Of a DNA stretch of 64,000 bases, positions 32,563 through 40,203 are shown piece by piece. Location of the stretch: NCBI RefSeq assembly GCF_003234855.1, contig NZ_QKTO01000005.1, positions 160,447 to 224,446 of the forward strand, read 5' to 3'. How positions within the stretch are numbered: the stretch's first letter is position 1; each line of letters begins with the position of its first letter. Position numbers and translations under genes: made by a program. The notes beneath the pieces are model-generated. The model was not told the origin of the DNA and made no database searches. It was given only the letters and a program-made list of their open reading frames with translations. Source of the DNA: Curtobacterium sp. MCBD17_032 (GTDB lineage Bacteria; Actinomycetota; Actinomycetes; Actinomycetales; Microbacteriaceae).

Positions 32563-32741
32563 GCGCTCGCCTCGCTCGTCGTGTGCAGGTCCACGACTCT
32601 CCAGGCGTCCTCGAACGTCGGGACGTGAGCGCACCGCGCGATCGTGCCATCCGACGTCGTCAGGACGGCGAACCAGCCCGGGAGCCGATGAGATGCGGTG
32701 CCGCCGCGCTCGACGCGCCAGCGAGTCGTGAGGGTGCTCAT
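32559..32741 (-). CDS. Small phage protein, unknown
   Basis: The 60-residue protein starts at ATG 32741 (ATGA overlap with the replication gene) and reads MSTLTTRWRVERGGTASHR, then GWFAVLTTSDGTIARCAH and TFEDAWRVVDLHTTSE. The tidy four-base overlaps on both sides support coding. No family is recognised. Confidence 0.55.
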   Translation of the reverse strand: MSTLTTRWRVERGGTASHRLPGWFAVLTTSDGTIARCAHVPTFEDAWRVVDLHTTSEASA

Positions 32742-33361
32742 GCGGATGCTCCGATCGGTGCGGGAGCGCGGAGTCCGCACGCGTTCGTGCACCACCCCGT
32801 CAACTCGTCGAAGTGGTGCTGTCCGGCGACAGCTGAGGGGCCTGTGCACCGCGAGCGAGTCTCAGGGGTGACATCTGCTCTGTGGTTACGTACCGGGGTC
32901 TTAGTAAGTTGTTCTCTTAGTTCTCTTAGTTCTCTATGCGCGACAGCAGTTGTCACCCCTGGTGTCACCCCTGGTGTCACCCCTGACGGCGTGTCGTCGG
33001 GGCTGTGGATAACCGTGTCACCCCTGAACTCGTCGTCATCTGGGTCGACCGGGAGTGGTGCCTGGGTGCTCTTCGGGTGCATGACGATGTCCCAGACGAC
33101 GGGCCGGCGGTTGCCCTGCCAGTGCGACACTGCGCGCTGGTCGCCCTTCCGGATCAGGTTCGCCCGCTCGAGTTCCTGCGTGGCGCGCTGGATGCTGCGG
33201 GTGCTGACGCCGAGTTCGTCGGCAATCTCGTAGACGAGCCGCCAGGCCCGCGTCCCGTCCTGCGCAGCGACGTTCGCAAGCTTCGTGAGGACGCGGAACG
33301 CGAGCGGGCCGCACACGTCGTACGGCAGCTGGTCAATGGCATCCATGGCCTGCCAGCTCAC
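32738..33361 (-). CDS. Phage replication-initiator-like winged-helix protein
   Basis: The 207-residue protein starts at GTG 33361, overlapping the MerR-like gene stop. Residues 1-90 form a winged helix (LPYDVCGPLAFRVLTKLANVA, then YEIADELGVSTRSIQRATQELERANLIRKGDQ), as in phage replisome organisers and lambda O-like proteins. The middle is Pro/Thr/Gly repeats (GVTPGVTPGVTT) and charged RELRELREQL. The C-terminal part has a Cys/His cluster (RSRCTGPSAVAGQHHFDE and GWCTNACGLR) that may hold zinc. The gene contains the iteron/DnaA-box array at 32864-33026, as lambda O contains its origin. A purely regulatory role is the alternative. Confidence 0.7.
   Translation of the reverse strand: MSWQAMDAIDQLPYDVCGPLAFRVLTKLANVAAQDGTRAWRLVYEIADELGVSTRSIQRATQELERANLIRKGDQRAVSHWQGNRRPVVWDIVMHPKSTQAPLPVDPDDDEFRGDTVIHSPDDTPSGVTPGVTPGVTTAVAHRELRELREQLTKTPVRNHRADVTPETRSRCTGPSAVAGQHHFDELTGWCTNACGLRAPAPIGASA
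32864..33026. other. Candidate phage replication origin: five iterons, DnaA box, A+T-richer repeats
   Basis: The 11-mer TGTCACCCCTG occurs directly at 32951-32961, 32963-32973, 32975-32985 and 33016-33026, and in inverse at 32863-32873. The three central copies have a 12-base period. A perfect DnaA box TGTGGATAA is at 33004-33012. Between them, at about 32912-32938, TTCTCT repeats every nine bases in the most A+T-rich patch nearby. The copies are read in three different ways by the protein, so protein repetition alone does not explain them. Confidence 0.7.
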
Positions 33362-33552
33362 GAACGACCACCCGAGCGGATCGCGTCTACTGCGGCCTCG
33401 TGGAACCGGCGCTGGTTCCCCGGCGTGCGGAACGCGACGAGCTTGCCGTCACGCTCCCAGCGGCGTACGGTCGCGATCGAGACACCAAGCCGTGCGGCAA
33501 CGTCGCCGATGGGGAGCACTTGCCCCTCGCTCTGGCTATTGCTATCGGTCAT
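33358..33552 (-). CDS. MerR-type (BldC/Xis-like) regulator, first gene of the leftward operon
   Basis: The 64-residue protein starts at ATG 33552, seven bases after a predicted -10 box, so its mRNA may be leaderless. The body is one MerR-like helix-turn-helix and wing: LPIGDVAARLGVSIATVRRW, then ERDGKLVAFRTPGNQRRFHEAAVDAI. Proteins of this size act as Cro-like antirepressors or excisionases. Divergence from the repressor makes a Cro-like or Xis role likely. It is translationally coupled (GTGA) to the replication gene. Confidence 0.8.
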   Translation of the reverse strand: MTDSNSQSEGQVLPIGDVAARLGVSIATVRRWERDGKLVAFRTPGNQRRFHEAAVDAIRSGGRS

Positions 33553-33559
33553 GCGACGG

Positions 33560-33588
33560 ACGATAGCTATGTCTAGGTCTGGATGCAA
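33560..33588 (-). promoter_or_regulatory. Predicted leftward early (lytic) promoter
   Basis: Reading leftward, TTGCAT (33588-33583) and TATCGT (33565-33560) are separated by 17 bases and end seven bases before the ATG at 33552. A TAGGTCTG half-site (33574-33581), one base different from the operator arms near the repressor, lies in the spacer. Confidence 0.55.
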
Positions 33589-33606
33589 GCCGCCATGACT
33601 GCTCTG

Positions 33607-33644
33607 CATACCTATTGACACGTCTGCGTAGGTATGGCTACGCT
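33607..33644 (+). promoter_or_regulatory. Predicted repressor promoter with overlapping operator
   Basis: A TTGACA -35 (33615-33620) and TACGCT -10 (33639-33644) are 18 bases apart and end seven bases before the repressor ATG (33652). Perfect inverted arms CATACCTA (33607-33614) and TAGGTATG (33629-33636) bracket the -35, a good operator for autoregulation and for control of the divergent promoter. Confidence 0.6.
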
Positions 33645-33651
33645 CGGAGCC

Positions 33652-33948
33652 ATGTCAAACGTGGTGCAGATGCGACGCCGCTACCCGACGTTCTCGTTCG
33701 GTGAGCGCGTGCGGAAGGTGCGCCGGGAAACCGGCATGACGCAGGCCGAGTTCGCCGAGAAGCTCGGCGTCGGGCGTCAGGCGTACGCAGCGTGGGAGGT
33801 CGACAAGAACACGCCGCCGCGCATGGTTGAGGTCGCCGAGCGCCTAGAGGAACTGACCGGCGTGGGCCGTGAGTGGTTCCTGGGCTGGGCAGACGGCTCC
33901 GGTCCGGTGGGCCCTGCCGGGATCGAACCGACGACATCCACGGTGTAA
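33652..33948 (+). CDS. Phage repressor, prophage form truncated at the host tRNA
   Basis: In the prophage the protein has 98 residues. An XRE/Cro-C1 helix-turn-helix (SFGERVRKVRRETGMTQAEF, AEKLGVGRQAYAAWEVDKNT) spans about residues 16-72. Residues 84-98 (GPVGPAGIEPTTSTV) are read from the attachment core, and the TAA stop is read from the antisense of the tRNA anticodon region. The start at ATG 33652 is close to the predicted transcription start; an ATG at 33634 is in frame but lies in the promoter. In the excised phage the frame would continue through attP for 23 more codons ending in -LAVAS. It should maintain lysogeny only in the short form. Confidence 0.88.
   Translation: MSNVVQMRRRYPTFSFGERVRKVRRETGMTQAEFAEKLGVGRQAYAAWEVDKNTPPRMVEVAERLEELTGVGREWFLGWADGSGPVGPAGIEPTTSTV
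33901..33945. other. attR, right attachment core
   Basis: The core is identical to 15613-15657 over 45 bases. It contains the 3' half of tRNA-Val from the anticodon stem to the acceptor end plus seven bases beyond, and 15 codons of the phage repressor on the opposite strand. Confidence 0.95.
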
Positions 33949-33980
33949 ACGTGGCGCTCTACCAGCTGAGCTAAAGGCCC
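33908..33980 (-). tRNA. tRNA-Val (anticodon TAC), prophage attachment site
   Basis: The 73-base gene folds as a standard cloverleaf. The acceptor strands are GGGCCTT and AGGGCCC, the anticodon stem CCACG/CGTGG encloses loop TTTACAC, and the T-arm contains GGTTCGATCC. The phage restores its 3' half on insertion, so it should remain functional. Confidence 0.95.
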
Positions 33981-34059
33981 TGACGCGTCGCTCCCGACGC
34001 ACCCCACATCCTACGGGTGCGCCGAGAACCACGTCGTACCGCTGACTACGCTCGCGCTC

Positions 34060-34626
34060 ATGTCCCGCCGTTCCCCCGCCGTCGTCGCCGGCGTGCTCGT
34101 GACCCTGCTCGGCACCGTGCTCGCCGGCTGCTCGGTGCCCGGCTCCGACACGACCAGGACGACCCCGCCGTGGCCGCGCCCGACGGACCTGGAGCACCGC
34201 GCCGCCGAGGCCGGGCTCGAGGACGTCTGGGGGCAGCGGCTCGCCGAGCACGTCCACACCCACCTGTCGATCACGGACGGCGACACCCCGGTCGTCGTGC
34301 CGGGGAACGTCGGCCACTCGGCGTCCGAGCACTTCGCCGCGCAGCTCCACACGCACGACACCTCGGGGATCCTGCACGTCGAGTCACCGACCCGCGAGAC
34401 CTTCACGCTCGGCCAGTTCTTCGACGAGTGGGGCGTCTCCCTCGGTCCGGCGCACGTCGGCGGACTCCGCGGCGAGATGACCGTCTGGTTGGACGGCAAG
34501 CGGTACCTCGGCAACCCGCGTTCGATCGCGCTGACGAACCGGCGCGAGATCGCCCTGGCCGTCACGACGATCGGCGAGGTCCCGCACCGCCCGGCGGCGT
34601 TCGACTGGCCGCCGCAGTACCGCTGA
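34060..34626 (+). CDS. Secreted lipoprotein with His-rich motifs, unknown function
   Basis: The 188-residue protein begins with a lipoprotein signal (VVAGVLVTLLGTVLAGC, Cys24). The mature part has a conserved-looking pair of His-rich motifs (LAEHVHTHLSI and AAQLHTHDTSGILHVESP) and a compact beta region. Such paired HxH blocks could bind a metal. I do not recognise a characterised family. It is the first host gene on the right flank, 80 bases from tRNA-Val. Confidence 0.75.
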   Translation: MSRRSPAVVAGVLVTLLGTVLAGCSVPGSDTTRTTPPWPRPTDLEHRAAEAGLEDVWGQRLAEHVHTHLSITDGDTPVVVPGNVGHSASEHFAAQLHTHDTSGILHVESPTRETFTLGQFFDEWGVSLGPAHVGGLRGEMTVWLDGKRYLGNPRSIALTNRREIALAVTTIGEVPHRPAAFDWPPQYR

Positions 34627-34726
34627 CCAGCGCGCTGCGGCCGACCCGGGCGCCCAGTCGGTCCCGGGCACCCGGTCGGTCCCAGCCGCGTTCTGCGAAG
34701 CTGGACGGGAGGGGGGTGGCAGCACC

Positions 34727-35686
34727 ATGACGGAACCGTCCAGCACACCGGGACCGGACGCACCAGCGACCCGGACACGTCGCCGGTGGATCGTCGGTGC
34801 GGGCGCGCTCGCCGTGGTCGTCGCCGCCGGCACGACCGCGTGGGCGCTCGGTGGGACCGGACAGGAGGCCCGCCCCACGCCCGTCGCGGCCCCGCGGTCT
34901 GTCCCACCCACGCCGACACCGTCGGCGACGCCACTGCCGGCCGTCCCCGAGCGCCCGTCCGACAGCGCCCTCGCCGCCCTGCCGCTCGCGTTCCACGACG
35001 CCGTCATCGGCGGGCTCCTCGATGGCTCGCAGGTCGACGCGGAGAACGCGTGGACGACCGCGACCCCGACGGCACCGCTCGTCCCGCTGTACGCCTCGCC
35101 CGACGCGGACGCCGCTCCGGTCGCCACGCTGTCGTCCTCGGTGTCCACGATCAACACGCCGACGGCGACCGCGGTCTGGGGCCGCTCTGCCGGCCAGGAC
35201 GGCGGCATGGTGCTCGTCTCGACGCCCTCCCGGAACCGCACGCCGGGCGACGGCGGGGTCGCCACGGCCCCGAGCGCGACGTTCGCCTGGGCCCGCGCCG
35301 CGGACTTCACCCTCACCGGCGTCGACCGTGTGGTGCGGGTCGACAACGAAGCCTCGACGATCGCGATCGTCCGACGCGACGGTTCGGTCCAGACGAGCGA
35401 GCCCGCACGGCTCGGCACCCCGCAGGACCCCACGCCGACGGACACGAAGACGTACATGGAGGCGAACTACGTCGACCCGCAGGTGCCGTACACGCAGGGC
35501 CACCCGATCTCGCTGACCGGCGCGCACTCCGCGACGCTCGCCGGCTACGGCGGGAACGCCGCCCTCACCGCCCTGCACTACTACCCGGACCCGAACGGGT
35601 CGTCGCACGGGTGCGTCCGCATCTCGGCGGCGATGACCGAGGCCCTGGCCGGGCTGCCGATCGGGACGCCGATCGAGTTCAGCTGA
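34727..35686 (+). CDS. L,D-transpeptidase (YkuD family)
   Basis: The 319-residue enzyme cross-links peptidoglycan stems or attaches proteins to them. An N-terminal cytoplasmic tail is followed by a membrane anchor (IVGAGALAVVVAAGTTAWAL), a Pro/Thr/Ala-rich linker and SH3-like repeats. The C-terminal YkuD catalytic site reads HYYPDPNGSSHGCVRIS with the nucleophile Cys in SHGCVR. Start at ATG 34727. The end overlaps the convergent alpha/beta hydrolase by eight bases. Confidence 0.93.
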   Translation: MTEPSSTPGPDAPATRTRRRWIVGAGALAVVVAAGTTAWALGGTGQEARPTPVAAPRSVPPTPTPSATPLPAVPERPSDSALAALPLAFHDAVIGGLLDGSQVDAENAWTTATPTAPLVPLYASPDADAAPVATLSSSVSTINTPTATAVWGRSAGQDGGMVLVSTPSRNRTPGDGGVATAPSATFAWARAADFTLTGVDRVVRVDNEASTIAIVRRDGSVQTSEPARLGTPQDPTPTDTKTYMEANYVDPQVPYTQGHPISLTGAHSATLAGYGGNAALTALHYYPDPNGSSHGCVRISAAMTEALAGLPIGTPIEFS

Positions 35687-36608
35687 GCAACTCCCGGACG
35701 ACCGCGTCCGGCCGCTCCACGTGCGCGAAGTGGCCGCACTCCTCGAGCAGGACGGTCCGCACGTCCGGCAGCGACCGCCGCAACCGGTCGAGGTCGTCGG
35801 TCCGGGCGAACACGTCCTGCCGCCCGGCGACCGCCACCACCGGACACCGCACGGCGGACCAACGACGGGTGTCGTAGCGCGCGGCGGAGCGTGCTGCGCC
35901 GAGGAACCCGGCCGGCCGGAACTCCTCGACGAAGGCGTCGAGGACGCTGCGGTCGAGTCGGCGCACGGCCGCGAACACGGGTGCCGCGAGGAGCGGGAGC
36001 AGCCCGACCCGGGCGAGCGCCCGCAGGACGGTGTGCGCGGACCCGCGGGTCACGGCGAGCCCGGCGCGCAACAGGGTGAACGCCGGCAGGGACCGCAGCG
36101 CCCGCACGGGGTGTCGCGATGCCGCTGCGGTCGCGAAGGTCGTCCCCGAGACGAGCCCGAGGGTCCGCACGCGCGCCGGCCGGCTGACGGCGAGGTGCAG
36201 GCCGACGAAGGCGCCCATCGAGTGACCGACCACGTCGACCGCGTCGAGGCCGAGCGCGTCGAGTACGTCGACGAGGACCCGGGCGGAGCCGTCGACGTCG
36301 AGCGGGACCGCCGGCGCGGGCGAGGCCCCCCACCCGGGCAGGTCGACGAACACGAGGCCGCGGCCCGGCAGCCCGTCCGCTGCTGCCAGGAGCGGCGTCC
36401 ACGTCGACCACGACCCGGCGACACCGTGCAGGAACAGGACCGGCCGGTCCCCACGGCGGCGGTGGACGACGGCGGGTCCGGCGCTCGTCTCGGTCGTCGT
36501 CGTGGTGAGGCCCCACCGGGACGGGTCGTCGACGATCGGGTACGGAGCGTAGGGCCCGCCGGGGACCCCGCCGACCTGCGGGGCCGAGCCGGTGTCGGTG
36601 GCGGTCAC
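35679..36608 (-). CDS. Alpha/beta hydrolase
   Basis: The 309-residue protein has the oxyanion segment VLFLHGVAGSWSTW, the nucleophile elbow VVGHSMGAFVG, and a probable C-terminal acid/His in DVFARTDDLDRL and ECGHFAHVERPD. The class covers esterases, lactonases, epoxide hydrolases and C-C hydrolases. Substrate is not readable. Start is GTG 36608. Confidence 0.88.
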   Translation of the reverse strand: MTATDTGSAPQVGGVPGGPYAPYPIVDDPSRWGLTTTTTETSAGPAVVHRRRGDRPVLFLHGVAGSWSTWTPLLAAADGLPGRGLVFVDLPGWGASPAPAVPLDVDGSARVLVDVLDALGLDAVDVVGHSMGAFVGLHLAVSRPARVRTLGLVSGTTFATAAASRHPVRALRSLPAFTLLRAGLAVTRGSAHTVLRALARVGLLPLLAAPVFAAVRRLDRSVLDAFVEEFRPAGFLGAARSAARYDTRRWSAVRCPVVAVAGRQDVFARTDDLDRLRRSLPDVRTVLLEECGHFAHVERPDAVVRELLS

Positions 36609-36719
36609 CGTGCCTCCAGTCCGGTGCGCTCGGGCACCGCCAGGGGTTCGGAGCCGACCGTGCCGGGGAGGGCAGGTGGGCGTTGCGTCAGTGAGCGCGG
36701 AGCGGCCGGGAGGCCCGGG

Positions 36720-37208
36720 TCAGCCGACCGGGACCGGTGCGGAGCACGCGGCCAACCGGTCCAGGGCGGCGCGGTACTCGGTCACGTCGCGGGCGACGCC
36801 GGGCTCGGTGATGATCGACGCCTTGATGCGTCCCTGCACGTCGATCACGAAGGTCGCGCGGGTGGCGAAGCCCTTCTTCTCGAGGAAGACGCCGTACTCC
36901 TTGGACACGGCACCGTGCGGCCAGAAGTCGGCGAGCAGCTCGAAGTCGTAGCCGTTCGCCTGGGCGAAGGACCGGAGCGTCGCCTTCGAGTCGACCGAGA
37001 TGCCGATCAGCTCGATGCGCTGGTCCTGGAACATCGCGATGTTGTCCTGCAGCGTGCAGAGCTCGTCGGTGCAGGTGGACGAGAACGCGAGCGGGAAGAA
37101 GACGAGTGCGACCGGGCGGTGGCCGCGGTGGTCGCTGAGTCGGACGTGCTCACCGAACTGGTTCGGGAGCTCGAAGTCCGGCGCGAGTGAGCCGATCTCC
37201 AGTGCCAT
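36720..37208 (-). CDS. Peroxiredoxin (AhpE-like)
   Basis: The 162-residue protein (ATG 37208) is an AhpC/TSA-type peroxidase. The active site is [16 protein letters not shown], with peroxidatic Cys in STCTDEL and a second Cys four residues later that could resolve it. [20 protein letters not shown] and [13 protein letters not shown] are typical of AhpE/BCP-like one-Cys enzymes of actinobacteria. It reduces hydroperoxides in the cytoplasm using mycothiol or thioredoxin systems. Confidence 0.92.
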   Translation of the reverse strand: MALEIGSLAPDFELPNQFGEHVRLSDHRGHRPVALVFFPLAFSSTCTDELCTLQDNIAMFQDQRIELIGISVDSKATLRSFAQANGYDFELLADFWPHGAVSKEYGVFLEKKGFATRATFVIDVQGRIKASIITEPGVARDVTEYRAALDRLAACSAPVPVG

Positions 37209-37451
37209 CGTGGTGGTGCTTCTCTCCCCGGGCGTTGGGTGTGCCCGTCGGTCCCACGCATCCACCGGTCGCGGACGCACGGTCGGCCATGCTACGCCGA
37301 CGGCCCGCGAACGCAAGTGCCGACCGGTCCGCGTCGCCATCAGCGTCGCCGTCGGTGCGGGGGCCTAGAGTGGACGCGGCCCGTCCCCGGTCGTGATCCG
37401 ACCACCGACGGCTCGACATGTCCACCACCACGAGAACGAACGAGGTCAACG

Positions 37452-40196
37452 GTGACGGTGAACGACCAGGACCCGCGCAGCACCGCAGGGCAGGACCAGG
37501 ACCCGGAGGAGACCGCCGAGTGGCGTGAGTCCCTCGACGGTCTCGTCGCGACGCACGGGCACCAGCGGGCCCGCGAGATCATGCAGAGCCTGCTGAAGCG
37601 CTCGAACGAGCTGCACCTCGGCGTGCCGATGGTCCCGACGACGGACTACGTCAACACGATCGCGCCCGAGGACGAGCCCGCGTTCCCCGGCGACGAGGAA
37701 CTCGAGCGCCGCTACCGCCGGTGGATCCGCTGGAACGCGGCCATCACCGTGCACCGCGCGCAGCGCCCCGGCATCGCCGTCGGTGGCCACATCTCGACGT
37801 ACGCGTCGAGCGCCGCCATGTACGAGGTCGGCTACAACCACTTCTTCCGCGCGCAGGACCACCCGTCCGGCGGGGACCAGGTCTTCTTCCAGGGCCACGC
37901 CTCGCCCGGCATGTACGCCCGCGCCTACATGGAAGGCCGCCTGAGCGAGGACCAGCTCGACGGCTTCCGCCAGGAGAAGTCGCACGCCGGCGGCGGACTG
38001 TCGTCCTACCCGCACCCCCGCCTCATGCCGCACTTCTGGCAGTTCCCGACCGTGTCGATGGGCATCGGCCCGATCAACGCGATCTACCAGGCGCAGCAGG
38101 CGAAGTACCTGTCCAACCGCGGCATCAAGGACGCCTCGGAACAGCAGGTCTGGGCCTTCCTCGGTGACGGCGAGATGGACGAGGTCGAGTCCCGCGGCCA
38201 GCTCCAGGTCGCGGCGAACGACGGTCTCGACAACCTGAACTTCGTCATCAACTGCAACCTCCAGCGCCTCGACGGTCCGGTCCGCGGCAACGGCAAGATC
38301 ATCCAGGAGCTCGAGGCGTTCTTCCGCGGCGCGGGCTGGAACGTCATCAAGGTCGTGTGGGGCCGCGAGTGGGACGACCTGCTCGCCCGCGACACCGACG
38401 GTGCGCTCCTCAACCTCATGAACGCGACGCCGGACGGCGACTACCAGACGTACAAGGCCGAGAACGGTGCCTACGTCCGCGAGAACTTCTTCGGGCGCGA
38501 CCCGAAGGCGCTCGAACTCGTCAAGGACTACTCGGACGACCAGATCTGGAACCTCAAGCGCGGTGGGCACGACTACCGCAAGGTCTACGCGGCGTTCAAG
38601 GCGGCGACCGAGCACAAGGGCCAGCCGACCGTCATCCTCGCGAAGACCGTCAAGGGCTACGGCCTCGGCCCGAGCTTCGAGGGCCGCAACGCGACCCACC
38701 AGATGAAGAAGCTCACGCTCGACAACCTCAAGCAGTTCCGCGACGAGATGCGCATCCCGATCACGGACGCGCAGCTCGAGGAGAACCCCTACACGCCGCC
38801 GTACTACCACCCGGGCAACGACGACGAGGCGATCCAGTACATGCACGAACGTCGCCGTGAACTCGGCGGCTACGTGCCGGAACGTCGGTCGAAGTACACG
38901 CAGGTCAACCTGCCCGATGAGTCGAAGTACCAGATCGTCAAGAAGGGCTCCGGCAAGCAGGAGGTCGCCACGACGATGGCGTTCGCCCGTCTGCTGAAGG
39001 ACCTGCTCCGCTCCCCCGACTTCGGCAACCGCGTCGTCCCGATCATCCCGGACGAAGCGCGCACGTTCGGCATGGACGCGTACTTCCCGACGGCCAAGAT
39101 CTACAACCCGAACGGGCAGCACTACACGTCCGTCGACCGTGAGCTCCTCCTGGCGTACAAGGAGAGCCCGCAGGGCCAGATCATCCACGTCGGCATCAAC
39201 GAGGCGGGCGCCCTCGCGGCCTTCACCGCCGTCGGCACCTCGTACTCGACGCAGGGCGAGCCGCTCATCCCGGTCTACGTCTTCTACTCGCAGTTCGGGT
39301 TCCAGCGCACCGGTGACGCCATCTGGGCCGCCGGCGACCAGATGACCCGCGGGTTCATGATCGGCGCCACCGCCGGCCGCACCACGCTGACCGGCGAGGG
39401 CCTGCAGCACGCGGACGGCCACTCGCCGCTGCTGGCCGCGACGAACCCGGCGGTCGTCTCGTACGACCCCGCATACGGCTACGAGATCGGACACATCGTC
39501 CGCACCGGCCTCGAGCGGATGTACGGCACGAACGAGGACGGCACCCCGTCGCACGACGACCCGAACGTCATGTACTACCTGACGGTCTACAACGAGCCGC
39601 TCGTGCAGCCGGCCGAGCCTGAGGGCGTCGACGTCGAGGGGATCGTCAAGGGCATGTACCTGCTCAAGCCGAGCGAGCACGACGGCCCGAAGGCCCAGCT
39701 GCTCGCGTCCGGCGTCGCCGTGCCGTGGATCCTCGAGGCGCAGCAGCTCCTGGCCGAGGACTGGGGCGTGTCCGCCGACGTCTGGAGCGTCACGAGCTGG
39801 GGCGAGCTGTACCGCGACGGGGTGGACGCCGAACAGCACGCGTTCCTCAACCCGAACGAGCAGCCGCGCACCCCGTACGTCACCGAGCGCCTGCTCGGCA
39901 CCGAGGGCCCGGTCGTCGCGGTGAGCGACTTCATGCACGCCGTGCAGGAGCAGATCCGCCCGTTCGTCCCGTCCGACTACGCCACGCTCGGTGCCGACGG
40001 CTTCGGCTTCTCGGACACCCGTCCGGCAGCGCGCCGCTTCTTCCACATCGACGGCCCCTCGGTCGTCGTGCGGACGCTGCAGCAGCTGGTCCGCCAGGGC
40101 AAGCTCGACGCGTCGGTCCTGCAGCAGGCGATCGACAAGTACCGCCTGCACGACGTGACCGCCGGCACGACCGGCAGCGCGGGCGGCGAGAGCTGA
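37452..40196 (+). CDS. aceE: Pyruvate dehydrogenase E1 component, homodimeric
   Basis: The 914-residue enzyme decarboxylates pyruvate and passes the acetyl group to the lipoyl E2 as part of the pyruvate dehydrogenase complex. The thiamine diphosphate motif runs from [12 protein letters not shown] to NCNLQ. Characteristic AceE blocks include [24 protein letters not shown] and [10 protein letters not shown]. The start is the GTG at 37452. It lies just upstream of the fatty-acid regulator and operon, which use the acetyl-CoA it makes. Eight bases separate it from the FasR-like gene, so the two may be cotranscribed. Confidence 0.97.
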   Translation: MTVNDQDPRSTAGQDQDPEETAEWRESLDGLVATHGHQRAREIMQSLLKRSNELHLGVPMVPTTDYVNTIAPEDEPAFPGDEELERRYRRWIRWNAAITVHRAQRPGIAVGGHISTYASSAAMYEVGYNHFFRAQDHPSGGDQVFFQGHASPGMYARAYMEGRLSEDQLDGFRQEKSHAGGGLSSYPHPRLMPHFWQFPTVSMGIGPINAIYQAQQAKYLSNRGIKDASEQQVWAFLGDGEMDEVESRGQLQVAANDGLDNLNFVINCNLQRLDGPVRGNGKIIQELEAFFRGAGWNVIKVVWGREWDDLLARDTDGALLNLMNATPDGDYQTYKAENGAYVRENFFGRDPKALELVKDYSDDQIWNLKRGGHDYRKVYAAFKAATEHKGQPTVILAKTVKGYGLGPSFEGRNATHQMKKLTLDNLKQFRDEMRIPITDAQLEENPYTPPYYHPGNDDEAIQYMHERRRELGGYVPERRSKYTQVNLPDESKYQIVKKGSGKQEVATTMAFARLLKDLLRSPDFGNRVVPIIPDEARTFGMDAYFPTAKIYNPNGQHYTSVDRELLLAYKESPQGQIIHVGINEAGALAAFTAVGTSYSTQGEPLIPVYVFYSQFGFQRTGDAIWAAGDQMTRGFMIGATAGRTTLTGEGLQHADGHSPLLAATNPAVVSYDPAYGYEIGHIVRTGLERMYGTNEDGTPSHDDPNVMYYLTVYNEPLVQPAEPEGVDVEGIVKGMYLLKPSEHDGPKAQLLASGVAVPWILEAQQLLAEDWGVSADVWSVTSWGELYRDGVDAEQHAFLNPNEQPRTPYVTERLLGTEGPVVAVSDFMHAVQEQIRPFVPSDYATLGADGFGFSDTRPAARRFFHIDGPSVVVRTLQQLVRQGKLDASVLQQAIDKYRLHDVTAGTTGSAGGES

Positions 40197-40203
40197 TCTC
40201 CGC

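Larger units (their letters stand above)
15613..33945. mobile_element. Small temperate siphovirus prophage in tRNA-Val
   Basis: The element lies between 45-bp direct repeats (15613-15657 and 33901-33945), giving a genome of 18,288 bp plus one core copy. It holds the modules expected of a tailed temperate phage: tyrosine integrase, repressor, MerR-like regulator, replication protein, small and large terminase, portal, protease-capsid, connectors, major tail protein, frameshifted chaperones, tape measure, minor tail proteins, holin-like protein, endolysin and tailspike. None looks broken, so it may be inducible. The size is very small for a siphovirus. Nearly all genes run leftward with four-base overlaps; only the repressor and integrase run rightward. 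Confidence 0.95.

Noticed and set aside
32951..32985. GVTP repeats as a purely protein-level feature
   Set aside because: The same 11-mer also occurs in two other coding contexts, one inverted, so selection appears to act on the DNA.
32863..33026. Repeat cluster as a CRISPR array
   Set aside because: The units are only 11 bp, spaced as little as 12 bp apart, partly inverted, and lie inside a gene; no cas genes are near.
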